A stretch of 64,000 bases of DNA from Kocuria soli (lineage in GTDB: Bacteria > Actinomycetota > Actinomycetes > Actinomycetales > Micrococcaceae), in NCBI RefSeq assembly GCF_003797835.1, contig NZ_RKMF01000005.1, positions 124,001 to 188,000 on the forward strand, given 5' to 3'. Position numbers and translations under genes: made by a program. Of this stretch, positions 16,140 through 25,205 are shown piece after piece. Position 1 is the stretch's first letter. Each line of letters begins with the position of its first letter. The notes below the pieces were generated by a model. The model was not told the origin of the DNA, ran no database searches, and saw only the letters and a list, made by a program, of their open reading frames with translations.

Positions 16140-17507
16140 ATGAATCTGCGCGAAGCCATCGACACCCGGCCCATGGTCGGATATCAGTGGGTGGTGGTGG
16201 GGCTCTGCACCCTCCTCAACGCCTTGGACGGATACGACGTCCTGGCCATGGCCTTCACGGCGAATGCGGTGACCCAGGAATTCGGCCTGACGGGATCCCA
16301 GCTGGGTGTGTTGCTCAGCGCGGGGCTGCTCGGCATGGCGGTCGGGTCCTTGGTTCTGGGACCACTGGCCGACCGGTTCGGACGCCGCCCGGTACTGATT
16401 GCGGCGCTGCTCATCAACGCCGTGGGTCTGTTCCTCTCCGTCACGGCGGGTTCCGTGTGGCTGCTCGGGCTCTGGCGCGTGGTCACCGGGCTGGGAGTCG
16501 GCGGCATTCTGGCAAGTGCCACGGTGTTGACCAGCGAATACGCCAACCGCTCTCGCCGCGGCATGGCCGTGAGCATCTTCACCGCGGGATACGGCCTGGG
16601 TGCCGCCCTCGGTGGTCTGGGCGCGGCTGAACTCATCCCAAGTTTCGGGTGGCGTTCGGTGTTCCTGGTCGGTGGCCTGCTGACCTTGGCGGCCACCGCC
16701 GCCGTCGTCGCACTGTTGCCGGAATCCGTCGACTACCTGAGTACGGGTCGTGGCGCGAGTGCGGATCGCAAGGCTCGCGTGGTGGCCCGTCGGTTGAAAC
16801 TGGAGGACTCCGCCGGGGTGGCCTCTGCCGCTGATTCGAGGTCCCCGGGCGCAGAGCGGGACATGGCGCGTGCGGTCGTGGGGGAACCCGCAGACGGTGG
16901 AAAGCCCCGTGACACCGTGTTCAGCCAGCGCTACCTGGTGCAGAGCCTCCTGCTGTGGGTGTCGTTCTTCGTGATCATGTTCGGCTTCTACTTCGCGAAC
17001 ACCTGGACCCCTCGCTTGTTGGTCGAATCCGGGATGTCCGAACAGCAGGGCATCGTCGGTGGTCTCCTGCTGACCCTCGGTGGCACCTTCGGTTCTCTGC
17101 TCTACGGCTTGCTGACCACGCGGATCAGTGAGAAGGGCGTGCTGATCGCGTTCGTTGTCCTGAGCTCGGTCTTCCTGGTCGTTTTCATCACCACCACGTC
17201 CATGGCGCTCGTGGCCTTTGCCAGCGGTGTGGTGGTGGGCATGCTCGTCAACGGGTGCATTGCCGGCATGTACACGCTGGCGCCCATGACCTACGAGCCG
17301 CACCTGCGCACCACGGGCGTCGGATGGGGTATCGGTATCGGGCGTGCGGGGGCGATCCTCGCGCCGATCACCGTCGGCGCGTTGCTGGACGCGGGATGGA
17401 CTCCGGTCCAGCTCTACATCGGGGTCGCGGCGATCATGCTCCTGTCGGCGTTGGCACTGCTGCGGCTGCGGGCCGGCAGCTCCACGCGAAAGACGGTCGC
17501 GGCGTGA
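16140..17507 (+). CDS. vanK: Aromatic acid/H+ symporter (VanK/PcaK type MFS)
   Basis: 455-residue twelve-helix major facilitator of the AAHS family, importing vanillate, protocatechuate or similar acids. The family motif DGYDVLAMAF lies in helix 1 (around residue 30), GPLADRFGRRPV in the loop between helices 2 and 3, and the long central loop sits between helices 6 and 7. Start at the ATG at 16140 with GAAGGA upstream; the frame is open far upstream but that part is antisense-quality sequence in vanB. It is the last gene of the van operon, and the order vanA-vanB-vanK equals that of C. glutamicum. Confidence 0.85.
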   Translation: MNLREAIDTRPMVGYQWVVVGLCTLLNALDGYDVLAMAFTANAVTQEFGLTGSQLGVLLSAGLLGMAVGSLVLGPLADRFGRRPVLIAALLINAVGLFLSVTAGSVWLLGLWRVVTGLGVGGILASATVLTSEYANRSRRGMAVSIFTAGYGLGAALGGLGAAELIPSFGWRSVFLVGGLLTLAATAAVVALLPESVDYLSTGRGASADRKARVVARRLKLEDSAGVASAADSRSPGAERDMARAVVGEPADGGKPRDTVFSQRYLVQSLLLWVSFFVIMFGFYFANTWTPRLLVESGMSEQQGIVGGLLLTLGGTFGSLLYGLLTTRISEKGVLIAFVVLSSVFLVVFITTTSMALVAFASGVVVGMLVNGCIAGMYTLAPMTYEPHLRTTGVGWGIGIGRAGAILAPITVGALLDAGWTPVQLYIGVAAIMLLSALALLRLRAGSSTRKTVAA

Positions 17508-17518
17508 TTCGCACCAGA

Positions 17519-17535
17519 CTTGAACAGTGTTTAAG
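17519..17535. promoter_or_regulatory. Near-palindromic operator overlapping the bioY promoter
   Basis: CTTGAACA-G-TGTTTAAG is a 17-bp inverted repeat with one mismatch that overlaps the bioY -10. Its TGAAC core resembles sites of the TetR-type biotin regulator BioQ of actinobacteria. The assignment is tentative. Confidence 0.5.
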
Positions 17536-17537
17536 AT
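17532..17537 (+). promoter_or_regulatory. -10 element for bioY, leaderless
   Basis: TAAGAT followed by 6 nt and the ATG at 17544, with no Shine-Dalgarno sequence. The transcript probably begins at the start codon. Confidence 0.6.
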
Positions 17538-17543
17538 ACCGTC

Positions 17544-18191
17544 ATGCCTACTTCACCTAGCGTCGGCCCCACGCCTGCTTCTGCCACCTCGGACCCGTCC
17601 CGCTCCCCGGGTGACCACCGCAGGGGGGCCTCCGGATTCGACGTCGCACTCGTCGGGGTCTTTGCCGCGTTCTGCGCGGTGATGTCCGTGCTTCCCGCCA
17701 TCCCGGTCGGTCCGGTGGCGGTGCCCATCACGCTGCAGACCCTGGCCGTGTACCTCACTGGGCTCGTGCTGGGTGGACGGCGAGGTGGCGCGGCCGTGCT
17801 GCTGTACGTCCTCGTGGGCGTGGCCGGACTGCCCGTGTTCGCGGGATTCCGCGGTGGACCAGGGGTGCTGGCCGGCCCGTCTGCCGGATACATCGTGGGT
17901 TTTGCGGTCGCAGGCTTCCTGACGGGCGCGATCGCCTACCGAGTCCTTCGGCGTAGCCATGGATCCGGGGCGCGACTGCTCGGACTGCTGTTGGCGGCAG
18001 TCGTCGGTGGGTTCCTCGTCACGCGCTTGCTCGGGGTCCCGGGACTGGCCCTCAACGGAGGTCTCACCCTGCGCGATGCGTTCCTGGCCGACCTGATCTA
18101 CTGGCCGGGAGACCTGGTCAAGTGCGTGGCTGCGGCCTTGGTGGCTGCCGCCGTTCACCGGGCCTTTCCGCGATTGGCGGCTCGTCGTTGA
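17544..18191 (+). CDS. bioY: Biotin transporter substrate-binding component BioY
   Basis: Membrane S component that binds biotin in ECF-type uptake. 215 residues with about six helices. Family stretches are PVGPVAVPITLQTLAVYLTG in the first third, then GGRRGGAAVLLYVLVGVAGL, and GPSAGYIVGF with the conserved Ser-Ala-Gly-Tyr. The first 30 residues are polar and precede helix 1. It is followed by its ATPase (BioM) and transmembrane coupler (BioN), which complete the BioMNY importer. A palindrome overlapping its promoter suggests biotin-dependent repression. Confidence 0.9.
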   Translation: MPTSPSVGPTPASATSDPSRSPGDHRRGASGFDVALVGVFAAFCAVMSVLPAIPVGPVAVPITLQTLAVYLTGLVLGGRRGGAAVLLYVLVGVAGLPVFAGFRGGPGVLAGPSAGYIVGFAVAGFLTGAIAYRVLRRSHGSGARLLGLLLAAVVGGFLVTRLLGVPGLALNGGLTLRDAFLADLIYWPGDLVKCVAAALVAAAVHRAFPRLAARR

Positions 18192-18220
18192 TCTTCGGGC
18201 TTGGCCGCTCGAGGGATTCT

Positions 18221-19009
18221 GTGGAAGAGCGTCCCGGCTTGGACGCCAACGTCGATCGGACGGTGGGCGTCCTTCTGCAGGACCTCCACGTCCGGGTGCC
18301 TGGCGTCGACGGCCGGACCGGTGAAACCCCGATCCTCGAGGGCGTGACCGCCTCCCTCCGCGAGCCTCGCACCGCGGTTCTGGGCCTCAACGGGTCGGGC
18401 AAGTCCACCCTGCTCAGAGTTCTCAACGGGCTGATGCGGCCCAGCAGCGGCAGGATCAACGTACACGGGATCGACGTCGTCGCCTCCCCACGGCGTGCGC
18501 GGCGCGCCGTGGGATTCGTCTTCACGGACCCCACGGCGCAGTTGCTCATGCCCACGCCCCTGGAGGACGTCGAACTGTCCTTGCGGGACGAACTGGGCGA
18601 TCCTGGTCGGCGGCGGCAACGAGCTATGGACTTGCTTGAGGAGATGGGGCTGGGACACCGGATGCACCATTCGGTGTACGATCTCTCCGGTGGACAGCGG
18701 CAGCTTGCCGCGCTGACCTCCGTGCTGGCCGTCGATCCGTCACTGCTGGTGCTCGACGAACCCACCACGCTGCTCGACCACCGCAATCGCGCCCGGTTCC
18801 TGGAACTCCTCGGTGACCTCCCCCAGCAGGTGGTCTTCTCGACGCACGATCTGGCTCTGGCGGCCGCCGCGGACCGGGTACTCGTGGTTCACGGGGGCCG
18901 GCTCGTGGCGGACGGCGGTCCCGAGCTGGTGGACCGATACGGGGCATGGTGCGTGGACGGCTTCCCTGGTGAGGGCACGCAGAACGACGACGGGGCGGCG
19001 GGCGCGTGA
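18221..19009 (+). CDS. bioM: Energy-coupling factor ATPase for biotin uptake (BioM)
   Basis: ABC ATPase of the ECF/CbiO family, which powers BioY through BioN. Walker A is LNGSGKST, the signature LSGGQRQLA, Walker B LLVLDEPTTLLD and the switch region FSTHD. The start is a choice: the GTG at 18221 has GAGGG five nt upstream and gives 262 residues, while the frame stays open through the end of bioY. The middle gene of a three-gene operon, it overlaps bioN by 4 bp. Confidence 0.85.
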   Translation: MEERPGLDANVDRTVGVLLQDLHVRVPGVDGRTGETPILEGVTASLREPRTAVLGLNGSGKSTLLRVLNGLMRPSSGRINVHGIDVVASPRRARRAVGFVFTDPTAQLLMPTPLEDVELSLRDELGDPGRRRQRAMDLLEEMGLGHRMHHSVYDLSGGQRQLAALTSVLAVDPSLLVLDEPTTLLDHRNRARFLELLGDLPQQVVFSTHDLALAAAADRVLVVHGGRLVADGGPELVDRYGAWCVDGFPGEGTQNDDGAAGA

Positions 19010-19665
19010 CGGGCCGCCGAGAGATCTTCGGGTCCTACCGTCCCGGCGACACCTGGCTGCACCGGCTGCCACCGTGGGCGAAGACCGTGTCCGTGGTGGT
19101 GCTCTTCGTCGTCCTCTTCCTACCCCTGGAGCGCTCGGTACTCCCCAGAGATCAGGAATCGTGGCACCAGGCGGCCGGATGGGGCAAGCCGTTGGTCTGC
19201 CTCCTGGTCGTGATGGCGCTGGGCATGACGGCGGGGATCCGTTGGCGCAGTTGGTGGGAGACGGTGCGTCCCGCCCTGCCCGTGTTCCTCCTGCTGGCGC
19301 TGTACCACCTGCTCATGGGTACGGGAGCCCGAGGGGCAGGCGTTCTGCTGACCGTCGTGGCGGCGATGATCGCCACGCGAGTTCTGCTGGAAACCACGCC
19401 GCAAGCCGTGTTGTTGGACGGGGTGGTCAGGTTCCTGAGCCCACTTCGGCTGCTCGGTGTCGACCCCGCAAGGGTGGGACTGGCGTTGCAGATCATGATG
19501 CGCTCGGTCCCTTTTCTCATGGGTGTCACCAGTGACGTCCGGGAAGCCGCAGCGGCCCGCGGAGTGCGGGCGGGGCCGGTTCGACTCGCCACCCCCGTCG
19601 TCGTCGCCGCTGTCGCACACGCCCAACGCACGGGTGAGGCGCTGGTGGCGCGCGGCCTGGAATGA
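19006..19665 (+). CDS. bioN: Energy-coupling factor transmembrane protein (BioN)
   Basis: 219-residue EcfT/CbiQ-family coupling protein linking the BioM ATPase to BioY. Four to five hydrophobic segments are followed by the two Ala-Arg-Gly motifs that dock into the ATPases: AAARGVRAG (about residue 182) and VARGLE at the very C-terminus. The GTG start overlaps the bioM stop (GTGA). It is shorter than many EcfT proteins, as is usual for BioN. Confidence 0.85.
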   Translation: MTGRREIFGSYRPGDTWLHRLPPWAKTVSVVVLFVVLFLPLERSVLPRDQESWHQAAGWGKPLVCLLVVMALGMTAGIRWRSWWETVRPALPVFLLLALYHLLMGTGARGAGVLLTVVAAMIATRVLLETTPQAVLLDGVVRFLSPLRLLGVDPARVGLALQIMMRSVPFLMGVTSDVREAAAARGVRAGPVRLATPVVVAAVAHAQRTGEALVARGLE

Positions 19666-19701
19666 CGACGGCGAACACCTCATCGTTGCCTGAAAGCACA
19701 C

Positions 19702-19707
19702 TAGGAT
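19702..19707 (+). promoter_or_regulatory. -10 element for the zinc peptidase, leaderless
   Basis: TAGGAT followed by 6 nt and the ATG at 19714. No Shine-Dalgarno sequence. Confidence 0.55.
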
Positions 19708-19713
19708 GCAGCT

Positions 19714-20664
19714 ATGAGCTTTGAAGGTGGAGGGCGTTTGGACACGTCCCGCGTCCAAACGGGTGGTTCGGGTGGCGGCGGTGGCCGCGGCATGGTCGTC
19801 GGAGGCGGGCTCGGTGGATTGCTCCTGACGATCGTCCTGGGTCTGATCTTCGGCCAACCGGTTGTGGGCGGTCTGGACGGTGCGCTGAACCAGTCGACGT
19901 ACGACGAGTACTCCACCGGTTCCGGCAATGACGCCGCAGCGCAGAATGAGCTGGCCGAGAAGTGCCAGACCAGCGAAGACGCGAACTCCCAGACGGACTG
20001 TCGTGTGGTGGCGACGGCGAACAGCCTGGACGCCATGTGGTCGACCTACCTGCCGGAGAGCGCGGGCGTTCAGTACAACATGCCGGGCCTGGTCCTGTTC
20101 AGCGGCTCCGAGTACTCCCCGTGCGGGACGGCCTCCTCCGCCACCGGTCCGTTCTACTGCCCGTCCAACCAGACCGTGTACCTGGACTCGTCCTTCTACT
20201 CCACTCTCCAGAGCGATTTCGGTGCCGAGGGTGGGCCGCTGGCCGAGGAGTACGTCCTGGCCCACGAATTCGGCCACCACATCCAGTACCAGCTCGGTTA
20301 CCTGGGGGCAGCCAGCCAGGACCAGCAGGGTGAGGACTCGGGCGCGGTGCGCGTGGAGTTGCAGGCGGACTGCTACGCCGGTGTGTGGGCCAACCGCGCA
20401 TCGAGCGACGACTTCACGGGTGGCGTCAACCTGGAGAAGCTGACCGAAGACGATCTACGCTCCGCGTTGTCCACTGCCGAAGCCATCGGTGACGACCACA
20501 TCCAGCAGACCACCTCCGGTCGGGTCAACCCGGAGGCCTTCACACACGGCACGTCTGATCAGCGCGTTGCCTGGTTCATGGCCGGGTCCAACGACGGCGA
20601 CATCGCGAAGTGCGACACCTTCTCCGCCGGGAACCTGGACGATCCCGCCTCGATCCGCGGCTGA
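19714..20664 (+). CDS. Neutral zinc metallopeptidase, membrane-anchored
   Basis: 316-residue protein of the putative neutral zinc metallopeptidase family (PF04228, YpfJ-like). A Gly-rich cytoplasmic N-terminus with GGSGGGGGRGMVVGGGLGG precedes one membrane helix (about residues 28-50), and the rest is outside. The catalytic HEFGHHIQ motif supplies two zinc-binding histidines and the general base Glu, and VELQADCYAGVWAN likely supplies the third ligand. Four cysteines in the outer domain could form disulfides. It is monocistronic. Substrates are unknown. Confidence 0.85.
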   Translation: MSFEGGGRLDTSRVQTGGSGGGGGRGMVVGGGLGGLLLTIVLGLIFGQPVVGGLDGALNQSTYDEYSTGSGNDAAAQNELAEKCQTSEDANSQTDCRVVATANSLDAMWSTYLPESAGVQYNMPGLVLFSGSEYSPCGTASSATGPFYCPSNQTVYLDSSFYSTLQSDFGAEGGPLAEEYVLAHEFGHHIQYQLGYLGAASQDQQGEDSGAVRVELQADCYAGVWANRASSDDFTGGVNLEKLTEDDLRSALSTAEAIGDDHIQQTTSGRVNPEAFTHGTSDQRVAWFMAGSNDGDIAKCDTFSAGNLDDPASIRG

Positions 20665-20772
20665 GGCAGACGGGCCCGGAGCTGCGAACGGAACCGGGTC
20701 GGGGCGTCGTCGTCCGGGATCATGCCTCACCCGACCATGCCTCACCGGTGGAGGCCTGTTGAACGCTTGAAC

Positions 20773-20778
20773 TAGGCT
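20773..20778 (+). promoter_or_regulatory. -10 element for the muconolactone-isomerase-like gene
   Basis: TAGGCT, 42 nt before the ATG at 20821, which leaves a short leader with AGGAG. The rest of 20665-20820 has an 11-bp direct repeat (20721-20731 and 20736-20746) and a weak hairpin around 20740-20755. Confidence 0.45.
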
Positions 20779-20820
20779 CGACTTGTCTTGATCGGACAAC
20801 GACGTCAGGAGAAAGCGTCC

Positions 20821-21099
20821 ATGAAGTTCCTGTGCCGCATGCAGGTCCAGTTCCCCGAGTCCATGTCGGCCGAAGAGGTTGCGCAGAAGCAGGCCCAGGA
20901 GAAGGAGTACTCCCAGGCTCTCCAGCGCTCGGGTGAGTTCGAGGCGATCTACCGCGTGGTGGGCAAGTACGCCAACGTCTCCATTTTCGACGTCGAGTCC
21001 AACGACCGCTTGCACGAGATCCTCTCGGGCTTCCCGATGTTCCCGTACATGAGCATCGAGACCACTCCCCTGAGCAAGCACCCGAACTCGATCCGCTGA
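20821..21099 (+). CDS. Muconolactone delta-isomerase-like protein
   Basis: 92 residues, the exact size of CatC. The sequence follows the family throughout: MKFLCRMQVQFPESM at the start, QRSGEFEAIYRVVGKYANVS in the middle, SNDRLHEILSGFPMFPYMSI and a C-terminal TPLSKHPNSIR. In catechol degradation CatC isomerises muconolactone to the enol-lactone. No catA or catB is nearby, so the partner genes are elsewhere or the protein has another role in the same fold. ATG chosen with AGGAG upstream; an in-frame start 33 bp earlier is not protein-like. It ends just before a strong hairpin. Confidence 0.8.
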   Translation: MKFLCRMQVQFPESMSAEEVAQKQAQEKEYSQALQRSGEFEAIYRVVGKYANVSIFDVESNDRLHEILSGFPMFPYMSIETTPLSKHPNSIR

Positions 21100-21109
21100 G
21101 TGACGCACA

Positions 21110-21186
21110 AAACCCCCGCCGAGTGTCCGTTTCCGGTCGCCTCAAGGTGTCTGAGGCGACCAGAAACGGACACTCGGCGGGGGTTT
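21110..21186. terminator. 35-bp bidirectional terminator hairpin
   Basis: Arms 21110-21144 and 21152-21186, one mismatch, 7-nt loop, with AAA at one foot and TTT at the other. Between convergent genes, it can stop both. In the minus-strand RNA the mismatch becomes a G-U pair, so the stem is fully paired for the suf operon. Confidence 0.9.
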
Positions 21187-21201
21187 CCTCCGCGAGGCGG
21201 A

Positions 21202-21540
21202 TCAGATGTTGAAGCCCAGGGCCCGCATCTGGTCGCGGCCGTCCTCCGTGATGCGCTCCATGCCCCAAGGGGGCATCCATACCCAGTTGACGCGCCATTC
21301 ATCGACCAGCGTGCCGATGTTCTGCTCGACCTGCTCCTCGATCACGTCCTGCAACGGGCAGGCCGCGGTGGTGAGGGTCATGTCGAGCTTGAGGGCCCCG
21401 TCGTCCATGTAGGACGCGCCGTACAAGAGCCCCAGGTCCACGATGTTGACCCCGAGCTCGGGGTCGATCACGTTCTTGAGCGCTTCCTCGATCTCCTCGA
21501 TCTGCGGAGCACCCTGCGGAATGTCAGTGGTCTCGGTCAT
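21202..21540 (-). CDS. sufT: SufT-like iron-sulfur assembly factor (MIP18/DUF59)
   Basis: 112-residue single DUF59 domain protein that helps mature iron-sulfur proteins. Family features are DPELGVNIVDLGLLYG (about residues 35-50), TLTTAACPLQDVIEEQV with the conserved cysteine, and a C-terminal WVWMPPWGMERITEDGR. It is the last gene of the suf operon, 9 bp after sufC. The same domain occurs in PaaD, but there is no paa gene here. Confidence 0.87.
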   Translation of the reverse strand: MTETTDIPQGAPQIEEIEEALKNVIDPELGVNIVDLGLLYGASYMDDGALKLDMTLTTAACPLQDVIEEQVEQNIGTLVDEWRVNWVWMPPWGMERITEDGRDQMRALGFNI

Positions 21541-21549
21541 GACGGTTCC

Positions 21550-22317
21550 TTACCGGCCGGCGGCGGCGGCCACGTACTTGTCGTAGCCCTCTTCCTCGAG
21601 CTTGACGGCCAACTCCGGGCCGCCCTGTTCCACGATGCGCCCGTCATTGAACACGTGGACGTAATCGGGCTTGATGTAGCGCAGGATCCGGTTGTAGTGC
21701 GTGATGAGCATGACGCCCATGTCGTTGGATTCCTTGGCGCGGTTCACGCCCTCGGACACCACCCGGAGGGCATCGACGTCCAGGCCGGAGTCCGTCTCGT
21801 CCAGCAGCGCCATCTTGGGCTTGAGCAGTTCGAGCTGCATGATCTCCATGCGCTTCTTCTCACCGCCGGAGAAGCCTTCGTTGACGTTGCGCTGGATCAT
21901 GGCCGGGTCCATCTTCAGCTGCTCCGCGACGGCCTTGACGTCCTTGGTCCAGGTCCGCAGGGACGGTGCTTCGCCGTCCACGGCGGTCTTGGCCGAGCGC
22001 AGGAAGTTGGAGGTGGTCACGCCGGGGATCTCCACCGGGTACTGCATGGCCAGGAACAGGCCGGCTCGGGCGCGCTCGTCCACGGACATGTCCAGGACGT
22101 TCTCCCCGTCCAGGGTCACGGAACCGGAGTCCACGCGGAACTTGGGGTGACCGGCGATGGTCGAAGCAAGGGTGGACTTGCCGGAGCCGTTGGGGCCCAT
22201 GATCGCGTGCACCTCACCGGAGTTGATGGTGATGTTCACGCCCTTGAGGATCTGCTTGCTGTTCTCGTCGTCGAGCAGGACCGATGCTTGCAAGTCCTTG
22301 ATTTCCAAAGTGCTCAA
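21550..22317 (-). CDS. sufC: Fe-S assembly ATPase SufC
   Basis: Soluble ABC-type ATPase of the SufBCD scaffold. Walker A is GPNGSGKST, the signature SGGEKKRMEIMQ, Walker B MALLDETDSGLD (the SufC-specific ETDSGLD), and the switch region LITHYNRIL. 255 residues, the normal length. The start codon is TTG, with GGAGACACA directly upstream. SufC follows sufD by about 56 bp. It drives the conformational change in SufB-SufD that allows cluster assembly. Confidence 0.93.
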   Translation of the reverse strand: MSTLEIKDLQASVLLDDENSKQILKGVNITINSGEVHAIMGPNGSGKSTLASTIAGHPKFRVDSGSVTLDGENVLDMSVDERARAGLFLAMQYPVEIPGVTTSNFLRSAKTAVDGEAPSLRTWTKDVKAVAEQLKMDPAMIQRNVNEGFSGGEKKRMEIMQLELLKPKMALLDETDSGLDVDALRVVSEGVNRAKESNDMGVMLITHYNRILRYIKPDYVHVFNDGRIVEQGGPELAVKLEEEGYDKYVAAAAGR

Positions 22318-22373
22318 TGTGTCTCCTGAAGTGCTTCGAAAGGTGGTGTGGGCCCTCGGTCCGTGACCGGGGC

Positions 22374-23687
22374 TCAGTGATCGGCGTTGGACAGTTCAGC
22401 TTCGACGACGTCGCGCAGACGCGCCTCGATGCCCTCGTCCTCGATCTGCTGGAGAATCTCGAAGAGGAAGCCGCGAACCACCAGGCGGCGGGCCTCCACC
22501 TCCGGGATACCGCGCGACATGAGGTAGTACAGGTGCTCGGAATCGAGCTGGCCGGTGGTCGACGCGTGGCCGGCACCGGCGATCAGCCCGGTCTCGATCT
22601 CGAGGTTGGGGATGGAGTCCATCCGTGGCCCGTCGTTGAGAATCAGGTTGCGGTTGAGTTCGTAGGTGTCCGTGCCCTCTGCCTCGGGGCGGATCAGGAC
22701 ATCACCGACCCACACGCCGTGCGCCCCGCGACCCTGCAACGCCGACTTGTAGGTCACGCGCGAGACGCAGTTCGGCTGCGAGTGGTCCACGAACAGGCGC
22801 GACTCGAGGTGCTGGTCGTCGTCGACGAAGGTCAGACCGTACATCTCGACCTCGGCACCTGGCCCGGTGTAGCGCACGGCCGGGGTCACGCGGACGGTGT
22901 CGCCGCCGAGGTTGACGGAGACGTGCTTGAACCGGGCGTCCCGTCCGAGCTTGCCGTGCTGGGCCGAAGCGTGGGCGGTGCCCTGGTCCTGCCACTCCTG
23001 CAAGGTCACCACGGTCAGGTTCGCGGAGTCCCCCACCAGGAACTCGATGTTCTGGCTCACGACGGCGGTACCGCTGTGATGCAGGACGATCCGCGCCTTC
23101 GAGAACGCCTGGGCGTCCACGATCAGGTGCTGAGCGGCGGGGTCCGTGTGGGACCCCTTGATCTCGACCAGGACGGTGTCCGCGATCTCGGCTTCCCGGG
23201 GAACGGTGATCACCGTGGCCTCGCGGAAGTGTGCCCACGCGTTGGCCGACAGCCGGTCCTCGGGAATGCCGGCGGAGCCGACGCGGGCGTCGTCGCGACC
23301 CACGGTCTCCACCCTGACCAGATCCGAACCGGAAACGGTCACGGCCGGAGCTTCTGCCGTCAGTTCGTCCGAGTGCAGGCCCTTGAGGCGCTTGAGCGGG
23401 GTGAAGCGGAAGTCCTCCTCACGGCCCGTCAGCTCGGGAAAGTCCGCCAGGTCGTAGGACGCGGTGCGCTCGGCGCGGGAGTTGCCGGCGGGCTTCTTGG
23501 CGCCCTTCGGCAAGGCGACCTCGACCTCGCGCTCGTCCGTCGCGGTGCTGTGCTCGGTGGCCAGCTTCTCGCCCTCCTGGGTCATGCCCGGAATGGCGAT
23601 GCGTGCCTCGTCGGTGCGGACACCTTCGACCAGATCCTCCTCGGCGGTGGTGGTGCCGGGGGCGGTGTTCGTGGCGGTGTTGGACAT
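22374..23687 (-). CDS. sufD: Fe-S assembly protein SufD
   Basis: 437-residue scaffold subunit partner of SufB. The C-terminal half is the right-handed beta-helix shared with SufB, with the conserved GAGHASTTGQLDSEHLYYLM and REVEARRLVV-like GIPEVEARRLVV stretches. The N-terminal 30 residues are acidic and variable. I use the ATG at 23687, which lies one base after the sufB stop, rather than the TTG at 23696 that would overlap sufB. Confidence 0.9.
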   Translation of the reverse strand: MSNTATNTAPGTTTAEEDLVEGVRTDEARIAIPGMTQEGEKLATEHSTATDEREVEVALPKGAKKPAGNSRAERTASYDLADFPELTGREEDFRFTPLKRLKGLHSDELTAEAPAVTVSGSDLVRVETVGRDDARVGSAGIPEDRLSANAWAHFREATVITVPREAEIADTVLVEIKGSHTDPAAQHLIVDAQAFSKARIVLHHSGTAVVSQNIEFLVGDSANLTVVTLQEWQDQGTAHASAQHGKLGRDARFKHVSVNLGGDTVRVTPAVRYTGPGAEVEMYGLTFVDDDQHLESRLFVDHSQPNCVSRVTYKSALQGRGAHGVWVGDVLIRPEAEGTDTYELNRNLILNDGPRMDSIPNLEIETGLIAGAGHASTTGQLDSEHLYYLMSRGIPEVEARRLVVRGFLFEILQQIEDEGIEARLRDVVEAELSNADH

Positions 23688-23688
23688 G

Positions 23689-25140
23689 TCAGCCAACGGA
23701 TCCCTCCATCTGCAGTTCGATCAAGCGGTTGAGCTCCAGCGCGTATTCCATGGGCAGCTCGCGGGCAATCGGCTCCACGAAGCCGCGCACGATCATGGCC
23801 ATGGCCTCTTCCTCGGCGATGCCGCGCTGCATGAGGTAGAACAGCTGCTCCTCGGACACGCGAGACACCGTGGCCTCGTGGCCCATGGACACGTCGTCCT
23901 CGCGGATGTCGACGTACGGGTAGGTGTCGGAGCGGGAGACGGTGTCGACCAGAAGGGCGTCGCAGACCACGTTGGACTTGGCGTTCTTGGCGCCTTCGCG
24001 GACCTGCACCAGCCCGCGGTAGGCCGAGCGGCCACCGTTACGGGCCACGGACTTGGACACGATCGACGACGACGTGTTGGGGGCGATGTGCACCATCTTG
24101 GAACCGGTGTCCTGGTGCTGCCCCTCTCCCGCGAAGGCGATCGAGAGGGTCTCACCCTTGGCGTGCTCCCCGGTCATGTAGACCGCCGGGTACTTCTGGG
24201 TGACCTTGGAGCCGATGTTGCCGTCGATCCACTCCATGGTGGCGCCCTCGTGCGCGATCGCGCGCTTGGTCACCAGGTTGTAGACGTTGTTGGACCAGTT
24301 CTGGATGGTCGTGTAACGAACGCGGGCGTTCTTCTTGACCACGATCTCGACCACCGCGGAGTGCAGCGAATCGGTCTTGTAGATCGGGGCCGTGCAGCCT
24401 TCGATGTAGTGGACGTAGGAGTCCTCGTCGGCGATGATCAGCGTCCGCTCGAACTGACCCATGTTCTCGGTGTTGATGCGGAAGTAGGCCTGCAGCGGGA
24501 TCTCCACGTGAACGCCCTTGGGGACGTAGACGAACGATCCACCGGACCAGACGGCGGTGTTGAGAGCACCGAACTTGTTGTCCCCGACGGGGATCACGGT
24601 GCCGAAGTACTCCTCGAAGAACTCGGGGTGTTCGCGCAGCGCGGTGTCGGTGTCCATGAAGATCACGCCCTGCTCCTCCAGGTCCTCACGGATCTGGTGG
24701 TACACGACCTCGGACTCGTACTGTGCGGCCACACCGGCCACCAGGCGGGAGCGCTCCGCCTCCGGAATGCCAAGCTTCTCGTAGGTGTCACGGATGTCCC
24801 CGGGCAGGTCCTCCCAGGACTGCGCCTGCTTCTCGGAGGCACGGACGAAGTACTTGATGTTGTCGAAGTCGATGTCCGACAGGTCCGCACCCCAGGTGGG
24901 CATGGGCTTGCGGTCAAAGAACTTGAGCGCCTTGAGCCGCATGTTGAGCATCCACTCAGGCTCGTTCTTCTTGGCCGAGATGTCGCGGACCACGTCCTCG
25001 TTCAGGCCGCGTCGAGCGGAAGCACCCGCGACGTCGGGGTCGGCCCAGCCGTATTCGTAGTTCCCGATCCCCTCCAGCTCAGGGTTCTTCTCCAGAATGT
25101 CGCTGATGACGGTGTCATTCGCGTTCGTCACGTCAGTCAT
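23689..25140 (-). CDS. sufB: Fe-S assembly scaffold SufB
   Basis: 483-residue scaffold on which new iron-sulfur clusters form. The sequence is highly conserved: [17 protein letters not shown]-like [16 protein letters not shown] near residue 48, [19 protein letters not shown] and [19 protein letters not shown] mid-protein, and [13 protein letters not shown] with RGFVEPI near the end. The ATG has GGAGG 5 nt upstream. sufB is preceded by its regulator sufR by 65 bp. There is no intein, unlike mycobacterial SufB. Confidence 0.94.
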   Translation of the reverse strand: MTDVTNANDTVISDILEKNPELEGIGNYEYGWADPDVAGASARRGLNEDVVRDISAKKNEPEWMLNMRLKALKFFDRKPMPTWGADLSDIDFDNIKYFVRASEKQAQSWEDLPGDIRDTYEKLGIPEAERSRLVAGVAAQYESEVVYHQIREDLEEQGVIFMDTDTALREHPEFFEEYFGTVIPVGDNKFGALNTAVWSGGSFVYVPKGVHVEIPLQAYFRINTENMGQFERTLIIADEDSYVHYIEGCTAPIYKTDSLHSAVVEIVVKKNARVRYTTIQNWSNNVYNLVTKRAIAHEGATMEWIDGNIGSKVTQKYPAVYMTGEHAKGETLSIAFAGEGQHQDTGSKMVHIAPNTSSSIVSKSVARNGGRSAYRGLVQVREGAKNAKSNVVCDALLVDTVSRSDTYPYVDIREDDVSMGHEATVSRVSEEQLFYLMQRGIAEEEAMAMIVRGFVEPIARELPMEYALELNRLIELQMEGSVG

Positions 25141-25205
25141 GACGGCCTCCTCTTGTCGAGCAGTGTGTCGGGTGGTTCAGGTCGGCAACGGGCTGGGGCC
25201 CGCGC

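Noticed and set aside
15612-17303. 563-codon minus-strand open frame opposite vanK
   Set aside because: Opposes a well-supported van operon; very His/Gln/Arg-rich with no family match.
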